This document shows, in pieces, positions 25,263 to 34,420 of a stretch of DNA of 64,000 bases (position 1 is its first letter; each line of letters starts with the position of its first letter). The DNA is from Cobetia amphilecti. GTDB taxonomy: Bacteria; Pseudomonadota; Gammaproteobacteria; Pseudomonadales; Halomonadaceae. The stretch lies in assembly GCF_030010415.1 (NCBI RefSeq), contig NZ_JASCSA010000002.1; one strand, 5' to 3'. Both the position numbers and the translations under genes were made by a program. The notes under the pieces are model-generated. The model saw only the letters and a program-made list of their open reading frames with translations, made no database searches and had not been told where the DNA came from.

Positions 25263-26341
25263 CCCCGACCTTTTCGGTCATCATGCCGATCTACAACGTC
25301 GAACGTTTCGTCGCGGCCGCCATCGACAGCGTGCTGGCGCAGGAGGATGGCGACTTCGAACTGCTCATCATCGATGACTGCTCCCCCGATGGCAGCCGGG
25401 CGATCTGCGAGGCCTACGACGACCCGCGTCTCACTCTGATCACGCATCCGGTCAATCGCGGCCTGGCCGGGGCTCGCAACACAGGTGTGCGTGCCGCTCA
25501 GGGCCGCTATCTGGCCTTTCTGGACTCCGATGACATCTGGGAGCCCGCCAAGCTGGCGCGCCACCGCGAGCACCTCGAGGCACGCCCCGAGGTAGGCCTG
25601 TCCTTCTCGCGCTCGGCCTTCATCGATGCCGACGGCGAACCGCTGGACTACTACCAGATGCCGAGCCTGACCGACATCACGCCGGGGCTGCTGTTCTGTC
25701 GCAATCCGGTGGGCAATGGCTCGGCACCGGTCATCCGCCGCGAGATTCTCGAGGCCATCGCCTTCGACTGTGAGGTCAAGGGGGGCGGCGTGCTGCCCTG
25801 TTATTTCGATGAGAGTCTGCGCCAAAGCGAAGATATCGAATGCTGGACCCGCATCGCCCTCAAGACCGGCACCACGGTGGAAGGCATTCCCGAGCCGCTG
25901 ACCCGCTACCGGCTCAATGAAGGCGGGCTTTCGGCACAACTGGAGCGCCAGTACCAGAGCTGGCTTGCGATCGTCGAGCTGACGCGCGCCTACGCGCCTG
26001 ACTTCATCGAGCAATGGTATCCCCGCGCCCAGGCCTACCAACTGCGCTACCTGTCTCGTCAGGCGATTCGCCTGCGTGACGGGGATGCTGCCTGGGCGTA
26101 TTGCCGCCGCGCCGTCAAGGCATGGCCGGGCATCTGGAAGGCGGAATTCGGGCGCACCGCTGCCACGGCAGGGGCCGCCCTGATGTTGCGCGTGATGCCC
26201 AAGAGTCTCTATCTACGCTGTGAAGGGCTCGCCCAAGGGGTCATCGGCAAGGCGCAGAAGAAGAAGATCGACAATGCGCCGCGCCCGCAGTCGGCCAGAC
26301 CGAATCAACAGCAGGACGCTCATGAAGTGGAGTCGCCATGA
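25259..26341 (+). CDS. Family 2 glycosyltransferase
   Basis: A 360-residue cytoplasmic enzyme. The GT-A fold starts TFSVIMPIYNVERFVAAAIDS, with the nucleotide-sugar Asp in LLIIDDCSPDGS and the metal-binding DXD-like FLDSDDIWEP near residue 95. The acceptor half carries SEDIECWTRIA, matching the ED catalytic-base region of GT2 enzymes. It adds a sugar to the growing lipid-linked repeat unit; donor and acceptor are unknown. AGGAGG is nine bases before the ATG. It overlaps both neighbours by four bases. The last 60 residues are basic and may bind the membrane. Confidence 0.9.
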   Translation: MTPTFSVIMPIYNVERFVAAAIDSVLAQEDGDFELLIIDDCSPDGSRAICEAYDDPRLTLITHPVNRGLAGARNTGVRAAQGRYLAFLDSDDIWEPAKLARHREHLEARPEVGLSFSRSAFIDADGEPLDYYQMPSLTDITPGLLFCRNPVGNGSAPVIRREILEAIAFDCEVKGGGVLPCYFDESLRQSEDIECWTRIALKTGTTVEGIPEPLTRYRLNEGGLSAQLERQYQSWLAIVELTRAYAPDFIEQWYPRAQAYQLRYLSRQAIRLRDGDAAWAYCRRAVKAWPGIWKAEFGRTAATAGAALMLRVMPKSLYLRCEGLAQGVIGKAQKKKIDNAPRPQSARPNQQQDAHEVESP

Positions 26342-27795
26342 TGAGCCAGCCATTGGATCAAGCCCTCTTCACCACTGAGCGCGTCAAGACGCTGCCTCAC
26401 GTCAAGGTGCTGGGGGTGCCCTTCGTCAACACCAGTCTCGACACCTGCCTGAGCCTGCTCAAGAGCTGGATCAGCGACCCGCAGCCGCGCACCGTCAATT
26501 TCGTCAATGCACACTGCCTGAACGTGGCCCAGGTCGATCGCTATTACATGCAGGTACTGCATGACAGCGACCTGCTGCTGCCCGATGGCAGCGGCGTCAA
26601 GATGGCCTGCCGCATGCTCGGCCAGGAGCTCGAAGCCAACCTCAATGGCACCGATTTGCTGCCCCACCTGTGCGACATGCTGGTGGCGGAGAACAAGCGC
26701 CTGTTCCTGCTCGGCGCCGCGCCGGGCGTGGCCGACAGGATGGCCGACAAGCTCCGCGAGCAATGGCCGACGCTCGAGATCAGTGGCGTGCATCACGGCT
26801 TCATCGGCCCGGAAATCATCGACGACGTGCTGGCGCAGATCAATCAGGGCACTGACCTGTTGCTGGTGGCGATGGGCGTGCCGGCCCAGGAGAAGTGGAT
26901 CTCGACCTACCGTGAGCGACTCGAGGTGCCGGTGGTCATGGGCGTCGGCGGTCTGTTCGACTTCTATTCCCAGCGCATCCCGCGTGCGCCGGGCGTCGTA
27001 CGCAGATTGGGCATGGAATGGGCCTGGCGGCTGCTGATGGAGCCACGCCGCATGTTCAAGCGCTACGTGCTTGGCAACCCGAGCTTTCTGATGAGCGTGC
27101 GCAAGTATGGGGAAGAGGCGATTCCCGGCCGCGGCCTGTGGATGAAGTCACGCTCCAACTGGCGCCACTTTCGATGGCGAGTGAGCAACTGGCTGACCCC
27201 GCGCGCGCGCCGCGCCATGGATATCGTCGGTGCCAGCGGCGTGCTGCTGGTGCTGTCACCGCTGCTGCTGGGCACCGTGCTGGCCATCCGCCTGGAATCG
27301 CCAGGCCCGGTGCTGTTCGGCCAGGAGCGTATCGGGCGTCACGGCAAGCCGTTCAAGCTCTGGAAGTTCCGCTCGATGTACATCGACGCCGAAGAGCGTC
27401 TGCGCGAACTGCAGGCCGCCAACGAGAGCGAGGGTGGGGTGCTGTTCAAGATGAAGCAGGACCCGCGCATCACGCGCGTGGGCCGTATCATCCGCAAGCT
27501 GTCCATCGATGAATTGCCGCAGCTGTGGAACGTGCTGCGCGGCGAGATGGCGCTGGTCGGGCCGCGCCCCGCCCTCGCCCGCGAGGTGGCGCTCTACGAA
27601 GCGCGTGCGCGCATGCGTCTGGATGCCACCCCGGGGCTGACCGGGCTGTGGCAGGTGTCGGGCCGCTCGGACCTGTCCTTCGAGCAACAGATCCACCTGG
27701 ATCTCTTCTACCTGCATCGTCAGGGCATCAAGGAAGACATCAAGCTGCTGTTGCGCACGATTCCTGCCGTTCTGACCAGCCGGGGAGCCTACTGA
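26338..27795 (+). CDS. Fused WecG/TagA glycosyltransferase and WcaJ-type sugar-1-phosphate transferase
   Basis: A 485-residue two-domain protein. Residues 20-250 are a GT26 (WecG/TagA/CpsF) domain: TVNFVNAHCLNVAQVDRYY, LLLPDGSGVKMACRMLG with the catalytic Asp, LFLLGAAPGVADRM, and VPAQEKWI with GVGGLFDFYSQ. After a linker with one TM helix (VGASGVLLVLSPLLLGTVLAI), residues 290-485 are a bacterial sugar transferase. This has LESPGPVLFGQERIG, LWKFRSM, LSIDELPQLWNVLRGEM, VGPRPALAREV and PGLTGLWQVSGRS. The C-terminal domain would put the first sugar-phosphate on undecaprenyl phosphate and the N-terminal domain would add the next sugar. Both active sites look intact. The two are usually separate proteins. 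Confidence 0.9.
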   Translation: MMSQPLDQALFTTERVKTLPHVKVLGVPFVNTSLDTCLSLLKSWISDPQPRTVNFVNAHCLNVAQVDRYYMQVLHDSDLLLPDGSGVKMACRMLGQELEANLNGTDLLPHLCDMLVAENKRLFLLGAAPGVADRMADKLREQWPTLEISGVHHGFIGPEIIDDVLAQINQGTDLLLVAMGVPAQEKWISTYRERLEVPVVMGVGGLFDFYSQRIPRAPGVVRRLGMEWAWRLLMEPRRMFKRYVLGNPSFLMSVRKYGEEAIPGRGLWMKSRSNWRHFRWRVSNWLTPRARRAMDIVGASGVLLVLSPLLLGTVLAIRLESPGPVLFGQERIGRHGKPFKLWKFRSMYIDAEERLRELQAANESEGGVLFKMKQDPRITRVGRIIRKLSIDELPQLWNVLRGEMALVGPRPALAREVALYEARARMRLDATPGLTGLWQVSGRSDLSFEQQIHLDLFYLHRQGIKEDIKLLLRTIPAVLTSRGAY

Positions 27796-27865
27796 TGCGC
27801 GAGACTCCCTCTCTCATTCGTGCAGCGCTTCGCCAGTGTCACGACTCATGCCAAGGAGGTGTGCA

Positions 27866-29110
27866 ATGCATGTGATCCTGTTGGCGGACCGCCTCGGCCA
27901 GGAAGTCGCGCCGATTGACCGCCGTTACTCGCCGGCGTTGCTGCCGATTGCCGGACGCAGCGTACTGGAGCGCAATCTCGACCTGCTGGTCGGGCGAGGC
28001 GTGACGCATATCAGCCTGATCATCGCCCGTGACCCCGAGTGGTTCCGGGCGCGTATCGCCGATGGCTCACGCTGGGGCATCGATCTCGACATTCTACCGA
28101 TGCCCGGCGAGCGAGACCCGCGCGAGCAGATCAAGCGACTCGGCGCCATGGCCGCCCTGCCCGCCCCGGTGCTGCGCGCCGATGTGCTGCTGATGCCGGA
28201 GTGGTTCAAGGATGACAGCCTCACGATCAGCGAGCAGGCCATGGCGTCAGGCGCGCCGGTCTGCCATCCGGCCAGCGTGGCAGACCCGTCGCTCGCTCGC
28301 CTGCACTGGCCGGAGCTGCGCGACAATGCCCAGTTGGGGCCGGCCCTGCTGGCCTCGCTGTCGCACTATCACGCCCTGGTGATGCAGGCACTCGATGCCG
28401 ATGACTCAGGCCTGGCACCGCATGGCGAACGCGGAGTATTGCCCGGCGAGCAGGGCCTGCACCACGTCTACTACGCCGCCGGCGCGACACGCCTGGATGA
28501 ATCGCGCCTCACTGGCGGCTTCGCCGGCATCACCACCCATGTGGAGCCCGGCGTGCTGCTCAAGGGACACTGCTGCCTGGAACAGGGCAGCTACGTGGAA
28601 GAAGGCGCCATGCTCGAGGACTGCGTCATCCTGCCCTTCACCCGCGTGCACGGTGGCCAGCAGATCAACGCCGGCATCCTGTTCGAAGGCGAGGCGCTCG
28701 ACAGGACGGCCCCACACTGGCTCAAGGACCGCCGTCAGGCAGGCGCCGCCTCGCAACGCGGCGTCGCCTACCGCAACCCGGCACGCCCTGAATGGCAAGA
28801 ACGGATTCTGGCGGCCCTGATCACCCTGGCCACACGCCCCTTCGGCTCACGCTACAAGGAGCTTCGCCATCGTCTGCGCCAGGTGCAGGACAGCCGCATG
28901 CGGCTTTTCGGGGCACTGCCCGAGCGCTCGCCACCGCCACTGGACAGGGTCGGCATCAGCAGTGCAGGCGCCATCCAGCCCCCGGATTGGCGCGCCACAC
29001 CGGATGCCTTCGCCGCGACGCTGGAGGCCATCCAGGTCGGCCAGACGCCGGGGCTACGCGGCGCGCTTCGAGAAGCCTGGCGTCTGCGTCAGCAAGGCAA
29101 GCAGCAGTGA
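27866..29110 (+). CDS. Nucleotidyltransferase-like protein with degenerate active site and beta-helix region
   Basis: A 414-residue protein. It begins like a sugar-nucleotide pyrophosphorylase (VILLADRLGQEVAPI, then SPALLPIAGRSVLERNLD). The catalytic GGxGTRL loop is absent, and the lysine normally in KALLP is replaced (SPALLP). Residues of about 220-275 look like a short left-handed beta-helix (GITTHVEPGVLLKG, GSYVEEGAMLEDCVILPF), as in the C-terminal half of GlmU/GlgC relatives. The last 120 residues are helical and basic. AAGGAGGTG lies five bases before ATG 27866, a strong site. It ends the operon. A scaffolding, regulatory or sugar-sensing role is more likely than catalysis, but this is inference. 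Confidence 0.6.
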   Translation: MHVILLADRLGQEVAPIDRRYSPALLPIAGRSVLERNLDLLVGRGVTHISLIIARDPEWFRARIADGSRWGIDLDILPMPGERDPREQIKRLGAMAALPAPVLRADVLLMPEWFKDDSLTISEQAMASGAPVCHPASVADPSLARLHWPELRDNAQLGPALLASLSHYHALVMQALDADDSGLAPHGERGVLPGEQGLHHVYYAAGATRLDESRLTGGFAGITTHVEPGVLLKGHCCLEQGSYVEEGAMLEDCVILPFTRVHGGQQINAGILFEGEALDRTAPHWLKDRRQAGAASQRGVAYRNPARPEWQERILAALITLATRPFGSRYKELRHRLRQVQDSRMRLFGALPERSPPPLDRVGISSAGAIQPPDWRATPDAFAATLEAIQVGQTPGLRGALREAWRLRQQGKQQ

Positions 29111-29163
29111 TCGCACCTGTTCGCGCTTCCCCCTGAGCCCACCTCGCGATGCAAGACGAGACA

Positions 29164-29199
29164 AAAAACCCCGCAGTGCCATGGCACTGCGGGGTTTTT
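29164..29199. terminator. Terminator at the end of the exopolysaccharide operon
   Basis: A near-perfect palindrome, AAAAACCCCGCAGTGCC mirrored by GGCACTGCGGGGTTTTT, with A-run and T-run at the two feet. It serves the converging operon (plus) and SEC-C gene (minus). Confidence 0.9.
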
Positions 29200-29255
29200 A
29201 CAAACTGGCTCTTGCGATCACTCGTCAGGCAGCATGAGCGGCCTTTGACACCGGC

Positions 29256-31082
29256 TCAGCGATGCTTGGCCAGCCAGGCAAGCGCGCCTTCGCTGCGCTT
29301 CCACTGGTCGCGCATCAAGGTGCGGTACTGCCAAGCCTCACCACGCGTGCCGGGCTCTGGTGCTTCCACCGCCAGACTCACCGGCCGCGGATGCTCCGCC
29401 AGCAGCAGGCTGATCAGATGCGAATTGGCTTCCCGCACGATCTCGAGTGCCTGCTCGGCGTCCTTGTCGCGACCCAGTCGATAGAGCGCCAGCACCTGGC
29501 CCATCAGGATGCCCAACAGCGGCATTTCCTCATCGACGGCACGTCGCTCGATATCATGCTCGGCGAGGGTCACGGCCTCGTCGTTGCGGCCTTCGCGCAG
29601 CAGCTGATCCAGCACCAGCTCACGCAGGCCGAGGCTGTCTTCCTCGTCGAGCTTGAGCAGGCGCTCCGCCAGCTGGCGCGAACGCTCGCGTTCACCGCGC
29701 TCCATGCCGATCACCAGCCCCAGTCCACAGCGCAGCAACTGGGCGTTGTCGCCATCTTCCCAGCGCAGCAGGCCGCCGGCCTGTTCGATCTGATCGAGCC
29801 AACGATCGAAACGCTGCGCCAGCGGCACGAAGAAGGTGTCCGACATCCACGGCAGGCTACCGAAGCGACTGGCCAGCGCCAGGATCAGCCCCTGACACAC
29901 CGCCGGAACGTCCAGCCATTCGGGGCTGGCGCACAGCTGCTGCAGCCACTCGTTGGGGTCCTGGACATCCCAGGGATCGATATCCAGCGCCAGTGCCGCC
30001 TCTTCCTCGATACGCGCCGGGAAGACCGCCTCCCATAGCCCGAGTGTCACGGCCTGCTCCGCATTCTGACGGAAGAGCAGACTGCCATCGTCCTGCGTTT
30101 CCAGCGCCAGACGCGGCGGATGCTCGATCACCTCGAACAGCGCCTGCAGGGCGGCCAGTGAATCCGACAGCGACTCATCGGAATTGACCATCTGCTCGGC
30201 GAGCGTGGCACGCGGGTTTTCGGCCAGATCCGCCAGGAATTCCAGCTGACCGGGCTCGATGTCCTTCTGCTTGGACAGACGACGCCACCAGAAGCGCGCA
30301 CGATCCTGCGCCTCTTCCGGCTGGCCTTCGTGCAGCAGCAGCATGGCTTCGATATACGCCAGTGTCGGCGAATCGGGCAGCGTCTGCTGGGCACGAATGA
30401 AGGCGGCGCGCGCCGAGCCCAGATCATCGCTGTCCAGATGCAGCAGACATTGATGCTCCAGGGCGACGCCGCGCAGGAAGGCAGGGCCACGCTCCAGCAC
30501 CTCATCGAGCAGCAGCGCCTTCTTGCGGGTGAAGCCGCGCTCCTGATAGAGATCCAGCAGCAGCTCGAAGCCAGGCTCGGCCTGCTCGGGCAGACGCGAC
30601 CAGTCGCTGGTATCGAACAGCGCCTCCATGATCTGCTGAGCCCGACCACGATTGCCGCTCTCGGCGCTGATCAGCCCCGCCTCGAGCAGCGCCTGCGCCG
30701 GCGCGAGACCAGAGGCCAGCGCCGCCTTGAGCTGTTCCCCCTTGAACTCGCGCAGCGACAGCATCCACATCAGGTGGTCCGGGATCGCCGGCAGCTGCAC
30801 CTTGTCGCAACACTGCTTGTACTTGCGACCCGAGTCACACCAGCAAGGCTCGTTGCGTCCGGGCGGTGCCAACGACTCGCGCGCGAAATCGAGTCGCACC
30901 AGCGGAGTCTGGCTCCACAGCACCGGCGCCAGCGCTACCGCCAGCGCTTCGTCGCCACCGCTGTAGTTCACGCCCTCCGAATGCGCCCACTGCATGAAGG
31001 CAGGAAAGGATTCATCGGCGCGGATGGCATCAAGTGCCCCACTGGCGTAACTCAAGAGCCGTTCGACCCACTCGGCAAGCAT
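29256..31082 (-). CDS. SEC-C metal-binding and TPR-like repeat protein of unknown function
   Basis: A 608-residue cytoplasmic protein. Near the N-terminus is a SEC-C zinc motif, CWCDSGRKYKQCC (Cys80, 82, 91, 92), like the C-terminal tail of SecA. The rest is mostly paired amphipathic helices typical of TPR-like solenoids (for example ALAYIEAMLLLHEGQPEEA and LLEAGLISAESGNRGRAQ). No catalytic motif is visible. SEC-C tails bind SecB, ribosomes or other partners in known proteins, so this may be an adaptor in secretion or translation. AGGGAG is six bases before the ATG. It is alone on its strand between the exopolysaccharide terminator and the methyltransferase gene. Confidence 0.7.
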   Translation of the reverse strand: MLAEWVERLLSYASGALDAIRADESFPAFMQWAHSEGVNYSGGDEALAVALAPVLWSQTPLVRLDFARESLAPPGRNEPCWCDSGRKYKQCCDKVQLPAIPDHLMWMLSLREFKGEQLKAALASGLAPAQALLEAGLISAESGNRGRAQQIMEALFDTSDWSRLPEQAEPGFELLLDLYQERGFTRKKALLLDEVLERGPAFLRGVALEHQCLLHLDSDDLGSARAAFIRAQQTLPDSPTLAYIEAMLLLHEGQPEEAQDRARFWWRRLSKQKDIEPGQLEFLADLAENPRATLAEQMVNSDESLSDSLAALQALFEVIEHPPRLALETQDDGSLLFRQNAEQAVTLGLWEAVFPARIEEEAALALDIDPWDVQDPNEWLQQLCASPEWLDVPAVCQGLILALASRFGSLPWMSDTFFVPLAQRFDRWLDQIEQAGGLLRWEDGDNAQLLRCGLGLVIGMERGERERSRQLAERLLKLDEEDSLGLRELVLDQLLREGRNDEAVTLAEHDIERRAVDEEMPLLGILMGQVLALYRLGRDKDAEQALEIVREANSHLISLLLAEHPRPVSLAVEAPEPGTRGEAWQYRTLMRDQWKRSEGALAWLAKHR

Positions 31083-31237
31083 GGCATCTCCCTAAAAAAG
31101 CGTTTCACAGTCCTGCAGGCACCGCGCCCCGGTCTTCGCCTCGGCGTTCACCTCGGCGTTTCCTCAGGCGCGATGCCCGTCAGAACCTGCGAATCAAGGG
31201 GCGAAGTCTATCACGAGGAAGCCTCGCCCCTCATCGT

Positions 31238-32188
31238 TCACTCACTCAAGCGGCTGACGCAGCGATAACCTGCTGACCTGAGCTGTTCGGCCAGGCAGGC
31301 GATATGCGCCGGGCCCACTTCGCAGCAACCGCCGACGATACGAATGCCGGCATTGACCCACCCCAGCGCATGCGCCGCGTACTGCTTAGGCCCCAGGTCT
31401 TCGCGTGCCTTGAGGTCCTTGACGGTGCCGCCGGGATTGAGCTCCGCGATGGAGGTGAAGCCGTTGGCATAGGCACCGGTCGGCAGCGGGCTGGCCAGCA
31501 GATTTTCCAGACTACCCTGAATGGCTTCCGGCGCGCTGCAATTGATCAGGATCGCGTCCACGCCCATCGCTTGCAGCATGCTGATCGCGTCGGCCAGCGG
31601 CTCACCACTGCGCAGGGTCGCGGTCAGATCATCCTTCACCGTCAGCGAGACCCACACCGGCAAGCCGCTCTCGAGTGCGGCGGTGGCAGCGGCGCGAGCC
31701 TCGACGCAGGAAGACAGCGCCTCACACAGCAGGACATCGACCAGCGGTGCCTGCAATTCCACCAGCCGGCGATAGCTGGCCAGGGATTCGTCAGCACTCG
31801 GCGCGACATCGGGGCGATAGGTGGCGACCAGCGGCGGCAGGCAGCCTGCCACGCGCACATCCGCCTCGCCACTCAGGACGATGGCATCCCGCGCGGCCTT
31901 GCCGGCGGCGGCATGAATGGCCGCGATCGACTCGCCGACACCCGCCAGGCCCAGACGCTGCGGCGTGGCCGTGTAGGTATTGAGCGTGATGATGCGCGCG
32001 CCGGCACGAATGAAATCCAGGTGCAGATCACGCACCAGCTCAGGCTGGTCCAGCATCACCTGAGACGACCACAGCGGCGTCGGCTCACGACCGCTACGAC
32101 GCACCAGTTCCTGGCCCATGCCGCCGTCCAGCAACACGACTTCAGCCCCGTCACCTGCACCCTTTCCTGCTTCCAAGTCTCGTTCCAC
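31238..32188 (-). CDS. Homocysteine S-methyltransferase family protein
   Basis: A zinc-dependent methyltransferase of the MmuM/YagD type, which makes methionine from homocysteine and S-methylmethionine or a similar donor. The N-terminal LLDGGMGQELVRRSG is the usual barrel start, and TNTYTATPQRLG-like and LLCEALSS segments follow. The zinc ligands are the Cys in LINCSAPEAI and the Cys pair in VGGCCEVGP near the C-terminus. The open frame extends to 32278, but the upstream part is unlike the family. GTG at 32188 follows GGAGG and gives 316 residues, the normal size. It diverges from the hypothetical gene at 32444. Confidence 0.88.
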   Translation of the reverse strand: MERDLEAGKGAGDGAEVVLLDGGMGQELVRRSGREPTPLWSSQVMLDQPELVRDLHLDFIRAGARIITLNTYTATPQRLGLAGVGESIAAIHAAAGKAARDAIVLSGEADVRVAGCLPPLVATYRPDVAPSADESLASYRRLVELQAPLVDVLLCEALSSCVEARAAATAALESGLPVWVSLTVKDDLTATLRSGEPLADAISMLQAMGVDAILINCSAPEAIQGSLENLLASPLPTGAYANGFTSIAELNPGGTVKDLKAREDLGPKQYAAHALGWVNAGIRIVGGCCEVGPAHIACLAEQLRSAGYRCVSRLSE

Positions 32189-32443
32189 ACAACCTCCAGA
32201 GCTTTTTGATGTCCTAGCGTGAGCCTGACGACCTGGCGAGACCCGCTGGCCAGTCAATGGCGGGCGAAATTCTACCACGCTCGACCCGCTTGCGGCCCTT
32301 GCTCACTGGAGCCAAAAGGCTGCCCAATGCTACTGTTGACGACACCCTTTGCCCCGCGCTGCGCTCGAGGCTCGTGCTCACGAACCTCTCGGCAGCCCAT
32401 GTCGTGCCAGAAGCCCCACCCCGTTCAATCAAGGAAGCCTGCC

Positions 32444-34351
32444 TTGCTGTTGCCGAGCCCCTTTCGTCCCCGAGCCAACACTGCCAACGACGCGCCCCAG
32501 GTGCGTCTGGAGCGTGAGGGCCGCGACGAGATTCGCCGCATTACCCAGGCCGTGGAGCGTGTGCCCTGGTCGGTGAGCCTGATGCAGATCCTGTGGACCG
32601 CAGGCCCGGTGACGCTGATCGGCGCCTGGGGCGGCTATCTGCTCGGTTACGGCAAGGAACCGACCTTCGAGAACTACATCTTCTTCATCTCCTACACCGT
32701 CATCACCGGTGTCGCGGGCATCGTGGCCAATATCGCCCACAACCTGACCAGCTCACGGCGCTATGACCGCACCGAAGCCAAGATCGAACGCGTCATCGAC
32801 ACCGTGCCGGAGCTGATCCTCGCCACGCGCAACCTGATCGTCGAGAGCCTGGAAGGCGATGCCCGCCGGCGTGAAGCGGCGGCCATGCTGCTGCGCAAGC
32901 AGGATCTCGCGCCAGAGGGGGTCGAGCTGGCGGCGCTGGAGCTGCTCGATGACCGTGATGCCGCGCGCATCATCAGCCAGATCGACGTCTACCGTCGCGT
33001 GGGCCTGCATGCGCGTATCCGCGACATGAACAGCCTCAACCGCGAATGGCTCGAGCCCCAGTTCAATGAGCTGGCCGAGCTGGCCCCCGAGGCCATCGGC
33101 CTGCTGCGTGAGCGCTTCGAAGGACGCGCACCGGATCTGCACAGCGGCGTGCCGCGTGACGAGAACTTCATCGAGCGTGTGCTGGCCGCCATCGAGCAGG
33201 ACAACGACCTGCTGATGACCCTGCAGGACGTGGAGGAGATGTTGATTCTGGCCTTCGAGCTGATCAGCGGGCGCAAGATTCCGCTGCTGACCTTCGAATA
33301 CCGTGGCCGCTGGAAGCTGGCGCGCGCGCTGGACAACCTCGAGCATGCCCGCTCGCGTTATCGCATACGTCAGGCCACCGGCCTGTCACGCCTCAAGGCG
33401 CTGACGGTCTATCTGGCCGAGCAGTCCGGCACCCTGGTGGAGGATGCCGCCTCCGGCCTGCGCGCCGAGGTACTGCTGGAGCGCTCCACCCAGGCGATGG
33501 ACGCCCTTGCCGAGCAGGTGACGCATCTGGCGATCGCGGTCAATGAGGGCGATCGTGAACACCGCGCCGCACTGCGCTCGCGGGCCGACATCCTCACCAA
33601 CGCCATCCGCCTCTACAAGACGGTGACCAATGCCTACGAGCAGGTCGGGCGCAGCCACGCCGTCTTCCTCAAGATGTCCAAGCGCTGGGAAAACATCGCC
33701 TCGCAGATGTCCGATGACGCCACCCGCCTGCGAGTCGGTCCGGGCCGTCGTGGTCTGCGCATCCAGGAAAAGACCATCGCGCTGGACGATGAAGCCAAGG
33801 CGGAGGTCTGCAAGCATCTGGCCGATCACTTGAACGAGAGCCGCATCAAGCGCGTCGACAGCGAGATCGCCTACCAGGCGCGCGAGACGGTGCTGCGCGT
33901 CGGTGTCGACAAGGCCAAGGCGATGGCGGTCGAGATCGCCCTCGCGCTGGAGCCCCACATACACCTGTCACGCCCGGCCGTGCAGCGCGCCATCAATGGC
34001 TCCAACGCCGCCTATTTCGGCCAGCTGGAGCCCAATCAATCCGCGGCTGCCAAGGCGGCGCTGGGCAGCGCCATGGTGCGCGAGATCGACGATGACCTGT
34101 CACGCACCGCCGAATCACTGGCCATCGCGCTGGTGCGCCACTACCGCGTCGAGCTGGAGCCGCTGGCCATCGAGTTCCTGCGCGATACCTTCGGCGCCCG
34201 TGAAGCGACGCTCAACATGCTCAGCAACTATCAGCCCGCGGACCACCACCCGGTCAGCTATCTCTCCAATCGCCCCCCGCTGATCCAGACCGCCAACCGC
34301 GACTGGTATCGCGCCCTCGTCCAGGCGCGTCGCGCGCTCGACGACGATTGA
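32444..34351 (+). CDS. Unrecognised large membrane-anchored protein
   Basis: I do not recognise this gene. The frame is open from 32219, but the first 75 codons do not look coding. TTG at 32444 with AAGGA eight bases upstream gives 635 residues; ATG at 32399 is the alternative. There is one pair of hydrophobic helices near the N-terminus (SLMQILWTAGPVTLIGAWGG, then a segment with FFISYTVITGVAGIVANIAH). A long charged, helix-rich cytoplasmic part of over 500 residues follows, with many Glu/Arg heptad-like stretches and no Walker, kinase or protease motif. Arg-rich FEYRGRWKLARALDNLEHAR and WENIASQMSDDATRLRVGPG are conserved-looking blocks. It stands alone, divergent from the methyltransferase and 69 bases before topB. 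Confidence 0.6.
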   Translation: MLLPSPFRPRANTANDAPQVRLEREGRDEIRRITQAVERVPWSVSLMQILWTAGPVTLIGAWGGYLLGYGKEPTFENYIFFISYTVITGVAGIVANIAHNLTSSRRYDRTEAKIERVIDTVPELILATRNLIVESLEGDARRREAAAMLLRKQDLAPEGVELAALELLDDRDAARIISQIDVYRRVGLHARIRDMNSLNREWLEPQFNELAELAPEAIGLLRERFEGRAPDLHSGVPRDENFIERVLAAIEQDNDLLMTLQDVEEMLILAFELISGRKIPLLTFEYRGRWKLARALDNLEHARSRYRIRQATGLSRLKALTVYLAEQSGTLVEDAASGLRAEVLLERSTQAMDALAEQVTHLAIAVNEGDREHRAALRSRADILTNAIRLYKTVTNAYEQVGRSHAVFLKMSKRWENIASQMSDDATRLRVGPGRRGLRIQEKTIALDDEAKAEVCKHLADHLNESRIKRVDSEIAYQARETVLRVGVDKAKAMAVEIALALEPHIHLSRPAVQRAINGSNAAYFGQLEPNQSAAAKAALGSAMVREIDDDLSRTAESLAIALVRHYRVELEPLAIEFLRDTFGAREATLNMLSNYQPADHHPVSYLSNRPPLIQTANRDWYRALVQARRALDDD

Positions 34352-34420
34352 TCCCCGCCTCGGGCCAACGGCATACTGTATGGATCATCATATCGACACC
34401 CTTTGACCGCAGGATGCCCG

